64,000 bases of DNA from Owenia fusiformis (GCA_903813345.2 CAIIXF020000004.1:3679525-3743524); one strand, 5' to 3'; positions 1 through 12,890 are shown, counted from the first letter of the stretch. The notes: a model not told the origin generated them from the letters alone. Program-made: numbers and translations.

Positions 1-234
1 TATGAAAAGTCAAAAACACCATTCAATATGATACAAAGTATTATCGTGCGCTAACTTTTCTTAAGACATTCAAAATGGCTGACATGACTGAGCTTACAGG
101 TCCAAAACCTAATCAGATCTAGAATGAAGTGAGCTGAACAAGATGTTAAAGTTTTAAAAGCAACTGTGAAGCCGTTCTTCTTAAAGTTTGCAGACAAGGA
201 TTTTAGCATTTGACTTCAAAATGGCCGACAGGAA

Positions 235-925
235 GTAGGTAGCCTTCTACCAAAAGTGTCATTAGACAGTGTGCCATGCTTATAGTATTCACATACCAAA
301 TATGAACAAAATTGCTCCACTACTTTTCCAGTTTTTGTAAAATATGTTAAAATGGTGGCCATTTTGAAAAATGGCCACATTTTACCAAAAGTGTCATTAG
401 ACAGTGTACCATGCTTATAGTATTCAAATACCAAATATGAACAAAATCGCTCCACTACTTTTCGAGTCATAGTAAAATGGCCACCTTCTACCAAAAGTGT
501 CATTAGACAGTGTGCCATGCTTATAGTATTCACATACCTAATATGAACAAAATCGCTCCACTACTTTTCGAGTTACAGCAAAAATCGTAAAATAAAAAGT
601 AAAGGCTGCCATTTTTCAAGATGGCTGTCAAGTGCTTCTTTAATATCTATATTTCTAGCTTTATTATGTCCTATTTAATCTTTTATATTTAAAACATATT
701 GTCATTACAGTTTTACATATTGCACCTAAATTACTGTACAATCGCCACTAAAATTGGCTTTCGAGCAGAACTTCTACCCCAATAAGGTATATGTGTACAA
801 AATATGAACAAAATCGGGCCAACGGTATTTGAGTTATTGCCCGGGCGGATAGACGTACGTACGAACAGACGAAGGCGTTCCCTATATCCCTCCGAACTTT
901 GTCCAAAGGGATAACTACATATCTA
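235..925 (-). mobile_element. Repeat family A, copy 1, incomplete
   Basis: Reverse orientation. The left end is at 890-920 (TCCCTCCGAACTTTGTCCAA), followed on the minus strand by an ACGT microsatellite, GGGCAATAACTCAAATACCG and about three of the ~140-bp units with AACTCGAAAAGTAGTGGAGC. The conserved right end is absent. The segment 1-234 is a diverged border with no other recognisable content. Confidence 0.7.
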
Positions 926-954
926 TAGTGCTGATACAAAATAATTAAGGGTGA

Positions 955-2330
955 GTTTTCAAACTAAACAGAGTGCTCCTACCAAAATGGATTTGCCTAC
1001 ATACCCCTGAGACTCTTATCTGATATATAGAATGCACATGAATGATTTGCTTCTGAGCACTTACCATTAAAAGCTAACCACAATAAACAAATCTTGCAGA
1101 GATTACCCTTTTTAGCGAAATTTCAGCTCAAAACTCATGACAAATGCATACGTTGGTATGAAGCCTTGGAGCATGGGCTTTCAAGAGACAGTGTATACTT
1201 TTCTGCAGTTTGAGGGAGTTTGGGACATAAATGTTAAAAATTCAAGAAAATATGCCAACTATACGACTTATGTATAATTTGTATCAGCACTGTAGGTAAA
1301 TTTCAACTCCACTAAAGGATTTCTGAACCTCGAGACTCTGGAATCGAAATGTGTGCCAAATTTATCTTTTTCAAAATAAAGGATTTTGTTATGGGCAAAC
1401 AAAAAAATTACCTTCACAATAAGTTAAAGACTCTGAAAAGGGAAATAAAAAAATGTAAAAAAAATCAGAAAAAATGTCAAAATATTTTGGATTTTCTTTT
1501 AGAAAAATAAGACTAATCCAAATCAACTTACCAATTTTGTTATACCTGTCACCTTCCTTGGTATCGACAAATTCTATTCATTGCACTTAGTTACCGAAAA
1601 TATGTATATTATTCATATAAATCCTTGAAATTAATGAGTTTTCTGCTTGATTCACTTTTCAGAAAAATTCGGCAGCCATCTTGATGTCTCATGATCTAAA
1701 AATACCAGCCAATCATAATGCTTGATTAAAGAAAATAATCCGTGTTCCATTTACAATTATATATTCATTCGTGTGGATATTGCTTTCCTTTAACTTTGGA
1801 CCAAAAGGAAATGTATATTTAAATTCATAGGGGTATGACAAATTTCTTTTGAAGATGTTACCCAAGTGTCATTTCAGGTCACAAGGCGGAGTGATATTTT
1901 AATTTACTTGCAGTTAATTAGGTTAGGGGAATACCCATTTCCTCTGGGACCAATCATTCATAATTTCTGTAAAATGCCACAAATAGTATAGATTGTATAC
2001 AATACATGGTCAAATAATTTTACTTTTTCAAATAAAGTCAATATGAAAATTATTGGATATATTACCTTTAATCAAATTTAGCGGGACTGAATAATGAGCA
2101 AATACAAATCACCAAATTTGAAAATGACATCAAGGATGTTAGGCAATATGGCGGCGATCAAAAACTGGGTTGTTCAGAGAAATATAAAATTAGCCTAAAT
2201 GTTTTCCATTGAATTGAGAAAGACAAAAGATCAGAGTTTGATATTTTAACTTCATTTCTTAAGATCAACTTTAAGTGAAGGTGAGTAGCTGGTTGACTAT
2301 TTTATTCTTGCCAGTTTCAGGCCTGTCAAC
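955..2330. other. Stretch with no recognised feature
   Basis: AT-rich sequence without long open frames or repeats that I could match inside the window. Confidence 0.5.
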
Positions 2331-2333
2331 TCA

Positions 2334-3909
2334 TAGGAGACAGGTTACCTGAAAAGGAAGATAGATATCATTATCAAGGACTGAAACTGAGGCAAGTCTA
2401 CCCTGGCTGAAATCAGCTCTGAAATAACAATTACTGCATGTCAAGCCGTCATTCAATGCTGATTTTGTAGAAAACAGATCTGTCCATCCTTCTACATGTG
2501 AGTTTTTCCCATAAAGATGCTTGATTAAGTAGAAATTCATCAAATTATACCCCTAGAATATCAAAGTTCAACTGTACATCAATCGCGTGAGGAAAAAAAA
2601 CAAATCCATTTTTCACCTTCTGTTCACAAACCCTTCTTCTTCTTCTTGGAAAAGTTGTCCCTCATTTGACTAACAGCAAATGTGTATGTTTATGCAGCAA
2701 TATATGTTAGTTTAGAAAATGATTAATTACAATCTTACCTGTACTTCACAGAAACATCCTAAGTATGAAAATATTTCACTAAAAATACATGCTTCCATTT
2801 TGTCACATGTTCATAATAATTTACATATTGACCATGTGATGTTGACAGGGAGTGTAAACGCACCTAGCGTACAGGAAATATGTTATGATATTTATTAAGA
2901 AATTAGGTATGGTAATCATTATTACTTATTGTATTAAGCCCCCAACCTACTTCACAAAGTTCATGAAGTACCAAGGAAAGACCAAATATTAAATAAATTA
3001 GAAAAATTTGAATTTCCCAAAAAATCAAGTGGGCGATAATAGAGTCTCTGAAACATTAAATTTTTCCTTCATTAACTTATTACATACATTATTTTTAGAT
3101 AATATTAGTTTGATATGGTGTGGAAAGCACACAATGAGAGATAATTATCGGGAGTGCATTGAAAATTACAAAATATGTCACTTTTGCCATGTTTCAGAGG
3201 CTCTATTATCGCCCACTTGATTTTTTGGGAAATTCAAATTTTTCTAATTTATTTAATATTTGGTCTTTCCTTGGTACTTCATGAACTTTGTGAAGTGGGT
3301 TGGGGGCTTAATACAATAAGTAATAATGATTACCATACCTAATTTCTTAATAAATATCATAACATATTTCCTGTACGCTATGCGTTTACACTCCCTGTCA
3401 ACATCACATGGTCAATATGTAAATTATTATGAACATGTGACAAAATGGAAGCATGTATTTTTAGTGAAATATTTTCATACTTAGGATGTTTCTGTGAAGT
3501 ACAGGTAAGATTGTAATTAATCATTTTCTAAACTAACATATATTGCTGCATAAACATACACATTTGCTGTTAGTCAAATGAGGGACAACTTTTCCAAGAA
3601 GAAGAAGAAGGGTTTGTGAACAGAAGGTGAAGAATGGATTTGTTTTTTTTTCCTCACGCGATTGATGTACAGTTGAACTTTGATATTCTAGGGGTATAAT
3701 TTGATGAATTTCTACTTAATCAAGCATCTTTATGGGAAAAACTCACATGTAGAAGGATGGACAGATCTGTTTTCTACAAAATCAGCATTGAATGACGGCT
3801 TGACATGCAGTAATTGTTATTTCAGAGCTGATTTCAGCCAGGGTAGACTTGCCTCAGTTTCAGTCCTTGATAATGATATCTATCTTCCTTTTCAGGTAAC
3901 CTGTCTCCT
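2334..3909. repeat. Large palindrome, arms about 720 bp
   Basis: The left arm 2334-3054 and right arm 3192-3909 are near-identical inverted copies around a 137-bp spacer. Only a few substitutions and one small indel were noticed. Both arms encode the same 70-residue open peptide beginning MNFYLIKHLYGKNSHVEGW, which I do not recognise. It may be a foldback transposon or an inverted duplication. The segment 3929-3960 holds a further small palindrome, CCATGGGCTCTA...TAGAGCCCATGG. Confidence 0.85.
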
Positions 3910-3974
3910 ATGTGTCAACTTGGGAACACCATGGGCTCTATCAGGTGGTAGAGCCCATGGGAACACAGATAAAG

Positions 3975-5964
3975 CAGAACTGTCAACCCCTAAAGATTTT
4001 CTCGCGGGACAGATTTTTTAGACCCAGTGCCCAAAATTCGCGGGATTTTGCGGGACCTCTACTAAATTCGCGGGATTTTGCGGGATTGAGCTAATAGGAG
4101 AGTTTTTTTTATCAAATTCGCGGGACCATTCGAGGGACAAACACCCTAATTGCGGGACAGTTAACAGGTGTACCACCAAAAACTTCATAGAGGGACAGAT
4201 TTTTTAGACAAAGTGCCCTAAATTTGCGGGATTTCGCGGGACATCCACCTAAATTTGCAGGATGTCCCGGGACATTCAAGGGATTTGCGTGATTGGGACT
4301 AATGTAAAAGCGTGTAGAAGTACTTAAATCAAACTTTCAGATACTGATTAATCAAATATAATGCACCGTTACATTGTAACTTAAATAAACGTCAACACAA
4401 TTTCACAAAATACGCATAGGAATATTATTAAACTTTATTGTAATTTATCAAAAACAAAAACCATGCTTCAGGTGTGATTACCGTAATCTAACACGAAATT
4501 CAAAAATTCGGAACAATTATACTTTGCACTTCTGGCGTCGTGACCAACTATGAAACGCTTACCCCCATAATGTTATATATTAAAATGTACCTATTCATAT
4601 ACTGTAGGCATGGGCTTTCAATTGAAAGCCCATGATATAGGGGTTCGATTAATCTACATCAAATTATAGGGAATGAGGTTAATTTTCTAGATAGGGTTTG
4701 TATAAAAAACCGGGTACCGGGTAGTAAATCCTCCATGCTGGGTTCAAACTTGGAACCCGGTCGAAAAAAACCAAAAAACGAAATATACGAATACACAATA
4801 TAATTAGATCATTAGAAAACGTGTAAGATTTGTTTTGAATTTACAAAAATGTATGTAACTTCCTTCAAAATTGAGCTTTTAGCTTCAAATAAAAAGCATT
4901 TTAAGGCTCTTTTCTTCCTCTATCATCTTGGTCATATTTCCATTGGTAATGAAGGGGGGGGGGGTGCGATCGCACCCCCTCCTGGCTACGCCAATGACAT
5001 AGTAAGACGATTTGAAATACAAGACAAATCAATCTTACTCTATTTTCAATAGTTCGTATGTTGGTACGTGAATTGTTTTGATTATGATTTAAATCTGTAA
5101 ATAGCTATCGTTGCTTTAGCAGAGAGGTGACGTGTGTTAATTTGCATGATGCAACGTGTAAGATTTTGATTATTAATCATAATTTAAGTTATCCCAATTT
5201 ATGACAAAATGTCCACTGAATTATAAATTGTTATGTCTTACAATGTCATAGGCGTAGCCAGGAGAGGGTGCGATGGTGCAATCGCACCCCCCCCCCATAA
5301 CCAATGAAAATATGGCCATAACGATAGAGGAAGAAAAGTGCCTTAAAATATGCTTTTTATTTGAAGCTTCTAGCTCAATTTTGAATCATGTTACATACAT
5401 TTTTGCAAATTCAAAACAAATCTTACACGTTTTCTCATAATCTAATTATGTTATATATTCGTATTTTTCGTTTTTTGGGTACCCGTTTTTTTTGACCGGG
5501 TACTGGGTACCAAGTTTGAACCCAGCATGGAGGATTTACTACCCGGTACCCGGTTTTTTATACAAACCCTTTCTAGATATCAGCGTACATTTATTGTAAC
5601 TCGCGTTTGCTAACATTTGCTCAGTTCTGAGATGAAGGCCACACGGGTAGTAAAAAGGCCAACGTTGGAACTATTTGTGACCTACATCCCTATTTTCGTA
5701 ATTAAAATGAAAGTTGAACCCTTCCCCTTTATTTTGATACCAAACAACAGCATGCTAGGTACTTAAAATTAGGTAAACTTTACTCCTCAAAAGTGCAAAA
5801 ACTTAGCTTCTTATATAAGAAAAGATAATCAAAATATAGGGGATTGCAACAATTTCGGAAATTCGCGGAGGTCAAAGCCACATTTTGCGGGACACGCGGA
5901 TTAGCCTAATTTTGATCAAATTCGCGGGATAATCCCGCCATTCTCGGGACACTTGACAGCTCTG
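3975..5964. mobile_element. 1,990-bp TIR element with 7-bp target duplication
   Basis: The ends CAGAACTGTCAA and TTGACAGCTCTG are inverted, with GATAAAG at 3968-3974 and 5965-5971. Both flanks inside carry GCGGGA-rich short repeats (3990-4290, 5860-5950). The centre holds an inverted pair (4676-5003, 5247-5580) sharing GGTAGTAAATCCTCCATGCT and the GGCGTAGCCAGG...GCGATCGCACCCC motif. A perfect 26-bp palindrome lies at 4609-4634. No transposase frame. Confidence 0.72.
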
Positions 5965-5971
5965 GATAAAG

Positions 5972-6923
5972 TGTGGACCAAAAATAAAACTCAACCATCA
6001 GAAGTTGTCACAATGCGCTAAGTTCTAAGTTTCGTGTCTCAAACTCTCCCAAGCGGTAGAAAAATAATTCCCGTTCACTTTAAGTAGCACAATAAATGAA
6101 TCCAAAACTTCATACCTGCAAAATTTTTTATGATTGATAAATCCCTACCAAATTGAACGAATGTTTTCATGAATCGCCATGTTTGTGATCCAAGGAGGAT
6201 TGACTCCCAGAATGCAACATCAGTTAACCTTATTTACTTAGACAGATTTCAAAATGGTGTAACGGCATTTTGAAAGCTGGCATGTGTCATGTTGCATTCT
6301 GGGAGCCAATCCACATTGCGGTGCAATCGGGCTCTAAAATCACCTCAACATTTGAAGAGTCAGCATTAACATGTGAATGTCAACTTCAAATTTTTAAGTT
6401 CTTATTTGTCATTATGGACACAAATTCCACTATATCTGGACTTACTAGGACGAAGAAAATAGAGCACTGAATACACTGTGGTAAGAATTTATTATATGTG
6501 CGACAGCATGTAATTTTCATAGCTTTTGTAATTCTTTATGTTCTCCACTGTATCAGATAGGCCTCCCGGGATAGGCCTACCTCCTAAAGTAAGTGAAAGT
6601 AAAGTAGGCTTCTTGAAAAAAAATTGATATAATTTCACGTCCAGTTTTTGAAAGTCTGATATCTCTACTATCATTACGGTATCAGTTTAAGTGGAGAAAT
6701 TCCAGATCTGGTTCGCACCATTTTTGACTTTTTTCGCATGCGTGCACATGCGCATTGTACTTTACAGGCGCATGGGCATCGCCGCTAAAGGATCACATGA
6801 CTATTCATATTTAGCTAACGCGAGTTATTTTGTAGCAAATATTTACTTTCGAAAGTCAAGAGATCTCGCGAGACCTAAAATGGCTGAAATCCAAATTCAA
6901 AAGTTTTGTTGTCTAATAGAACC
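5972..6923. other. No gene; small inverted repeat
   Basis: The segment 6196-6313 is bounded by inverted copies of GACTCCCAGAATGCAACA, a hairpin of about 115 bp. The rest shows no recognisable coding sequence. Confidence 0.5.
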
Positions 6924-7477
6924 ATAGGCCAAGGGTAAAGTAATAGTAAGCCATATATAGAAGAGACAGGTGAACAAGTCTGACTAGTCTGAGCAATGGG
7001 GAGTTGATAGAAAATTGATAGTTTGCAGCTCTTACCTAAGATTGAAACTCAGTCAGATGATATAGAGTGAATAATGATGTCTAAAAGACAGAATTTCTGA
7101 AAACCTACAATTGCTTGGCAAGTTCATTAGTAAACAAGTGATCTGATTGGTCACTGCTGACCTCCCTGATCTCCACCAGTGACAATTTCTGTATTAACCA
7201 ACCAAATCAGTTTCAGCTTGCCAGGCAATTGCAGATATCCATAGTTGTTGTTTTATATGCAGTATTATATGCAGTTTTTAGATAAAGATTTGAAAAAATA
7301 TGATATAAGTTTGAAAAACACTTTGAAGAAGATTTTGGAGAGATTTGGGAATACAATTTGATACCAGTAAGGAGAACTAAGTGCCAAGACTAAAAATTTT
7401 TGAAAAATTTTCAATCTTACTTGTGGACCTGTCTCTTCTATAATATACAGCTTACTATTACTTTTCCCTTGGCCTAT
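6924..7477. mobile_element. 554-bp MITE with ~55-bp TIR
   Basis: It starts ATAGGCCAAGGGTAAAGTAA and ends with its inverted copy, with matching continuing through AGAAGAGACAGGT. The interior has further short inverted repeats (GCTTGGCAAG and CTTGCCAGGC). A target duplication is not clear. Confidence 0.75.
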
Positions 7478-7985
7478 CGATAGAACATTGATTTACTACA
7501 ACAACAGACTGTTGAAGGATCACAATAAGGTAACAACAAATAAATTATGTATTGATTCAAATATATAGTGTGTTATAAACGCTACTCAGCAAAGCGTTTA
7601 TTCAAAATGGGCTCGAATTATCCCCAGGGGGTTCACTGTATATAAAACTCGACGGGGGTCCTAGGCTGAAGCCTCAAATATCAATATGTTCCCATACCAA
7701 TCTGTCAAATTTCAATATGTTCCCATACCAACCAAAATAACGCCCAAAGGCCATACCAAATGTCCAAATATAGGACCAATGCCATACCAAATGTCCAAAT
7801 ATAGGACCAATGCCATACCAAATGCCCAATTATCGATAGAACATTGATTTACTACAACAACAGACTGTTGAAGGATCACAATAAGGTAACAACAAATAAA
7901 TTATGTATTGATTCAAATATATAGTGTGTTATAAACGCTACTCAGCAAAGCGTTTATTCAAAATGGGCTCGAATTATCCCCAGGG
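7475..7985 (+). repeat. 155-bp direct repeat, period 356
   Basis: The segments 7475-7629 and 7831-7985 look identical, starting TATCGATAGAACATTGATTT and ending ATTATCCCCAGGG. Between them are short tandem units containing CATACCAAATGTCCAAATA. Confidence 0.85.
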
Positions 7986-9606
7986 AATTATCCTCTTCAC
8001 GAATTTTTCAATCCAACTTCCCAGAGCTGACAGAAGAAAATGTAAGGCCATTTTTAATAATGAGGCTTAAAGAAGGCCTTTAAAGGCCAAATTATTCCCA
8101 AAAGGCCCATTTTTTGAGGTCTTTTGAATTTTTGGGGCTCTAAAATTTTTCTCTGGGCCCACCACATCTCGTGCAATTTTCAGAAAGCAACACCTTCAAG
8201 GAATAGTCATTCCACATTGCACTGAGTCCAGGGCTTAAATCCTCAAATAGAAAGGAATCATTCATCTCTTTAATGATGAAAATTTAGACGTAAGACAAAA
8301 TAATTGATGTACATGCACATACAAGTATATAAGTGTTCTGATTGATTTGTATTATAAAATACCCCATATACAGGGTTTTTGTTCTAGAGGTAGTAAAAAT
8401 GTAATTTGGTAAAGGTAAGTGATGATTTTTCACGATTTCAAGTTGAATTACACTACTAAGACCATATCTGAAGGTCAAGGTCACAATTTGGGACACAGGA
8501 CAAGAGTGAAGTGCAGAGAGTTTTCTGTTTTATGTCCCGATGGCAAGTGATGATTACTTCATGGTTATGTGATTTGAAGTGACATAGACTTCCCTTATAC
8601 TACTAAAATACATTTTAACGTACACCCAACGCCTTTTACCCAAACCAATTTGAGCACCATGTAGACGCCTAAAGCCCAACGCTTTTTTACCCAAATCAAT
8701 GACCCCCTATCAGCCTTTTGAGTATTCTTTCTATGTCAATTTCCTGTCAAGTTTAGTCCACTCAACTTCATAGATATGTCAAATGCCCCTGGAGTTTGCT
8801 GTGACCAGACCCGAAATACCAGTAAATTGACTAATAAATCCACTTTTCTGGTGATTTTTTTCTAGGCCTCAGCAACTTATTTAAACAATATAATACCTTA
8901 TTTTGTAGATAAACTGATTTTTGACCTAAAAAGGGTACTCTCTTTGACAATTTTTGTCATGTTTTTCTCTCAGATTTGCCAGTTTCCATGGCACATCCTA
9001 CCACATTTATTTCTTTTCACAGGTTCCCAGGTTGACAGGCCTGATATCTTCAGTTAAGATGTATATATTCAGGCGTATTTCCTCCTCTTTTCACAGGTTC
9101 CCAGGTTGACAGGCCTGATATCTTCAGTTAACTCTTTTCGCATTGATAACCAGTTGAAGACTTCAGATCCCTGGAGTTAAAGACAATGAATCTTGTGATA
9201 TTTAAGGCAAATGTAGCTTTATGTCAAATTGGAGACATTTTTCAAAATAATTGCTAAACCTACCCATGTTATTTTCTGGTACAAAATTGAGACATGTTTG
9301 TATTTCTTTACATTTTCAGGTAAGATAAGAGGTCGGTCATCATTGCCAACTCCAGCGAAAGGTCCTGATTTGGGCTTGCTGCATTCAGCATACAGACTGT
9401 TAACTCCAGGAAATACTGTCATATTATTTCAAGAAAAAATCAAAGTGGTCGCCATTTCAGTTTCCAGAGTTCTTCTCCAAGTTTCTCAACAACATTGGAT
9501 TACCTGAAATTCATATTTACAGTAGGACAACAAGAGAGAATCTAACAGATCTAGGTCGGATAAACACCTTTAGAATGGTCATAGTGAGAGACTATGATTG
9601 AGCAAT
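7986..9606 (+). other. Upstream region of the STAND gene
   Basis: No convincing exon or promoter was seen. A 42-bp direct repeat containing GGTTCCCAGGTTGACAGGCC lies at 9015-9057 and 9094-9135. The first exon of the transcript may lie anywhere here or further upstream. Confidence 0.5.
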
Positions 9607-10273
9607 ATGGCAGCGGCAGCAAACAATCCTCATCCTAAATTTAAAGAAATAGACAAGGAATACCGAAAGCTCCTGTTTGAACTAAGTCAAAAGTTGACTC
9701 GTGACAATAGTGAACGTTTGGCTTATGTACTCAAATTCCAAGAAGAATTTAAGACAAGTATTGAGCTATTGCACAAGCTTGAAAAAATAAATGTTTTCAG
9801 TATTGAAAGGTTAGATGAATTGAAAAAAGCCTTTGAGGTTATAAAACTCCATGCACTGAATGACTGTATAGAGGAATTTGAAACATGGGCAAAGCCATAC
9901 CTGAACAAGCGTTTGATAAGACGATTTAGCTCTTGCGATGGGTCCTGCCTGATTGGTCGGGAAGCTGAACTTGAGGAGATAATCCAGACACTGATGTCTG
10001 GTGGTCAATCTAACCGTCGTGATGGAATCAACAGTGTATTATTGTATGGGTTCCCTGGTCATGGGAAAACAACGCTTGCTCTTGAAGCCTTAACACAAAT
10101 GAGTACTTATGAACGATATCCCCAAGACTCGCTGATTGAAATAAATTTGAAAAATCATGTCTCTTGCAAGGAAGTTTATCAAAGCTTAATGAAGGAACTT
10201 GATTTGGGAGTCATGTCGAATCTCAATGATAGCAGGAAGGTGTTACATGACTATCTTAAAGAACTTGATCAAG
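9607..10273 (+). CDS. Exon 1: death effector domain and Walker A of the STAND ATPase
   Basis: Codes for residues 1-222. The start is the ATG at 9607: it has A at -3 and G at +4, and an in-frame TGA lies at 9595. Residues 11-92 read as a death effector domain, six amphipathic helices with the pattern EYRKLLFELSQKL, SIELLHKLEK, FSIERLDELKKAF, ending IEEFE. The RxDL surface motif typical of DEDs is degenerate (KLHAL). After a linker, IGREAELEEI (about 116-125) is the usual NB-ARC lead-in and GFPGHGKTT (148-156) is a clear Walker A with K154. DEDs bind other DEDs, as in FADD and caspase-8. The exon ends in phase 1 at CAAG before gtgagt. CARD or death domain are alternatives to DED but fit less well. 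Confidence 0.88.
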
Positions 10274-11317
10274 GTGAGTTATAGCCACAATAGGCCATCC
10301 TCAGGATCCCATTAGCAATACAGTGAACCCTTTATATGAGCCACGCCACAGGAAAAGGGGTCTTATCACAGATTTTTTCAATATTCTTATTTTTTGTTTA
10401 TCTTAAAAAGCACAAAGAGACCTTTCAAATGAGCCATGACTTATGTTTTAACAATTTTTCCTTTCATATACTATAGACTCCAAAATGTCGGATTTGAATT
10501 TAGCACATTTCCCTCTTAATCTTTGGCACAATTTTGGCTCTCTAGAACAATTTTAATTTTTGTGATAAGACCGGTTTTCCTATGGCAAGGCTTATATATT
10601 ATATGTGTATTCAGGGCTCTCATGGGGTCAGAGGCTCAAAATTGACAAGATAGGAAAAGAATTACTATTGAAAATTGCACATTTTTCCAAAATAGAAGGC
10701 TATTTTTCTGATAAGTTTCTTACAAATGAGGCCTATTATTTGTTATAAGGCAGGTCAATTACAAGCTTGGCAACACCTTAATGATTTTTATCGCACCCTT
10801 GAGCATGTTTGGTGCTATTTTGTGATCGGTTTGCCAGGTGGGCGGGTTATGTCCCGATTAATCTTGATCTGGCTTGTACAGAGCCAATCTACAACAGTAC
10901 CATATGGTACCAGTTTGGCAATGGTACCATATGGTACCGTGAAATATAGTACCATATGGTACCGTAGACTAAAATGGTACTGTACAGTACTGTGAACACT
11001 GTACGACACCATACTCCAATGGTAACGTACAGTACCATGATTTTACAGTGCTGATTGGGGGTGTACAATGGACCGATAAAGGCCTAAATTAAAACATGGT
11101 ATATTAGGGCTAAATAATCTAATGGAATGTGTAAATGTATCACAAAAAGAACTAAGATAAGGTCAAAGTGACCTTGGTAATGAGATCATGCAATTTTGAA
11201 TTTTCTGGAATGATGACTATTGACTACATGTACATGTATATTTTCACTTCCCATTACATTTACATCCAATTTTGATGAAATAAAATTAAAATACAAAAAC
11301 AACTTTGATGTTTTCAG
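10274..11317 (+). other. Intron 1, with a KpnI/NdeI-type palindromic repeat
   Basis: GT-AG intron of 1,044 bp between the Walker A and Walker B exons. It is AT-rich. The segment 10895-11035 carries several overlapping palindromes built on GGTACCATATGGTACC and decayed forms with GTACAGTAC. No coding potential was recognised. Confidence 0.75.
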
Positions 11318-11514
11318 ATACAATAATATTCTTTGACAATGCGGATGGTCTCCTACAGCCTGAGGGAGATGAAGAACACAAAGCGCAGAGGAGCATGTTT
11401 ATCAAATTTCTTCGGCATGTTATATGTAAGACAAGTCCCTATGTGCGGGTACTCATGACGTCGAGATACGCACTACCTGAACCTACTCCAGGGGGCTATA
11501 TACCGATTCATCAG
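11318..11514 (+). CDS. Exon 2: Walker B and sensor region of NB-ARC
   Basis: Codes for residues 223-288. It opens with TIIFFDNAD, a Walker B strand with the acidic residue at D229, and later carries VRVLMTSRY, the RNBS-B/sensor I segment with R272. These are the second and third nucleotide-binding motifs of NB-ARC ATPases and follow the Walker A of exon 1 at normal spacing. The exon enters in phase 1 after ttttcag and leaves in phase 0 at CAG before gtgaga. It is separated from the next coding exon by a 25-kb intron. Confidence 0.87.
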
Positions 11515-11756
11515 GTGAGAGATCGGGAAAAATTTATAAGATTAATACAAATAATTTAGTCTGGACCAGATCAGTATTTTAGTGTTTTCTCAAAAATTGC
11601 CATCATTTTACATTATCCTCTTAATTCCTAAAAAGATGTTTTACTTTTATGTTACCACCAAATTGTACAGTGGAAGTGGTGTCACATTGTAATAGCTTTT
11701 GTTTTTGTGACTGCCTTGCTCTATTGAATTATTGGTACACCCTTCCTTCTTTCTCT

Positions 11757-12028
11757 TTAGTGTGAAATGTGTCTGTTGCATCATTAGTGTGAAATGTGTC
11801 TGTTGCATCATTAGTGTGAAATGTGTCTGTTGCATCATTAGTGTGAAATGTGTCTGTTGCATCATTAGTGTGAAATGTGTCTGTTGCATCATTAGTGTGA
11901 AATGTGTCAGTTGCATCATTAGTGTGAAATGTGTGTGTTGCATCATTAGTGTGAAATGTGTCTATTGCATCATTAGTGTGAAATGTGTCAGTTGCATCAT
12001 TAGTGTGAAATGTGTCTGTTGCATCATG
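11757..12028 (+). repeat. 27-bp minisatellite, ten copies
   Basis: Tandem units AGTGTGAAATGTGTCTGTTG plus CATCATT, nearly identical, about 240 bp after exon 2. Open frames in this array are products of the repeat. Confidence 0.95.
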
Positions 12029-12129
12029 GGCAGCAAGAGTCCATTCAAGTCATCTATATACAAGAATTGATTAAAAAGATTATTGTGTTTACTTATGTGA
12101 AATGGCTATTACCCAGTAAACAGGCAAAT

Positions 12130-12890
12130 TACATCCGGCCCCGTACAAGCTTGGAGAATTACGAGTCATTACGGGGACAAAAAGGAGCACCATCCTCGTA
12201 CTGGCTTGTACAAAGCTTGTTTTTGAGGCTCGTGCCATGCTTGTGCGGTGCTCATAATTGTTGTTGTTTTCTAGGCCTGTACGAGCATGTAAGAGGCTCA
12301 TAATTTCGAGGCCCCTAAGAGCTCTTACGAGACCCGTTATCAAACTCCGAACAAAAATTTAATTGCTGTCATGATACATGATTCATGTATCTATTCAGAT
12401 CTTACGAGTGTATGTTTAATCATGTCATATTGATGTTTTTATTTACATCACATTTCAACTTATTCCATACCACACACAAATGTGATATATGCGTTTACTT
12501 CACTTGTAGAAAAATATGGTGTCTCCTATTGGTAACCCTCCTGTTTATTTTGTTTCCTAGCTTTTATGCTGTTTATCATGTTGATACAGACATTCGAATA
12601 TTTTGAAATTGTTTAAGACATATTAATTCATAATTAGATATAATTGAAAAGTCATTTCTCAAGTATACTATATTTTATTTCATTGATCAAAAAAGTGTTC
12701 ATCAAATTAAACGAGCAATTATGAGCCTCGCTACGAGCCATTACGGGCCTTGTTACGAGCATCGCTCAGGCAAGTACAATGCTCGAAAATTACGAGCTAT
12801 TATGGGCCTCTTAACAGGCACTTTATGAGCAAGTACGTGGATCAAAAATTACAATTTATTACGGGGCTCGTTACAGGCTACTTTTGGACT
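12130..12890. repeat. Dispersed repeat with ACGAGC/GGGGC motifs
   Basis: Two blocks (12130-12330 and 12720-12870) share short runs such as ATTACGAG, TTACGGG and GTACAAGC in both orientations. It may be a decayed foldback element; its limits are unclear. Confidence 0.4.

Noticed and set aside
9229-9507. 92-aa open frame just upstream of exon 1 as an additional first coding exon
   Set aside because: It starts at TTG, has no domain, and no in-phase donor joins it to exon 1, which has its own start and upstream stop.
9598-9606. Upstream extension of exon 1 to a TTG codon
   Set aside because: Not an ATG; an in-frame TGA lies directly before it, and the ATG at 9607 has a good context.
11647-12070. 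Open frames of 99 and 112 aa on both strands made of repeated peptides
   Set aside because: They are translations of the 27-bp minisatellite, whose unit length is a multiple of 3; no start context or conserved protein.
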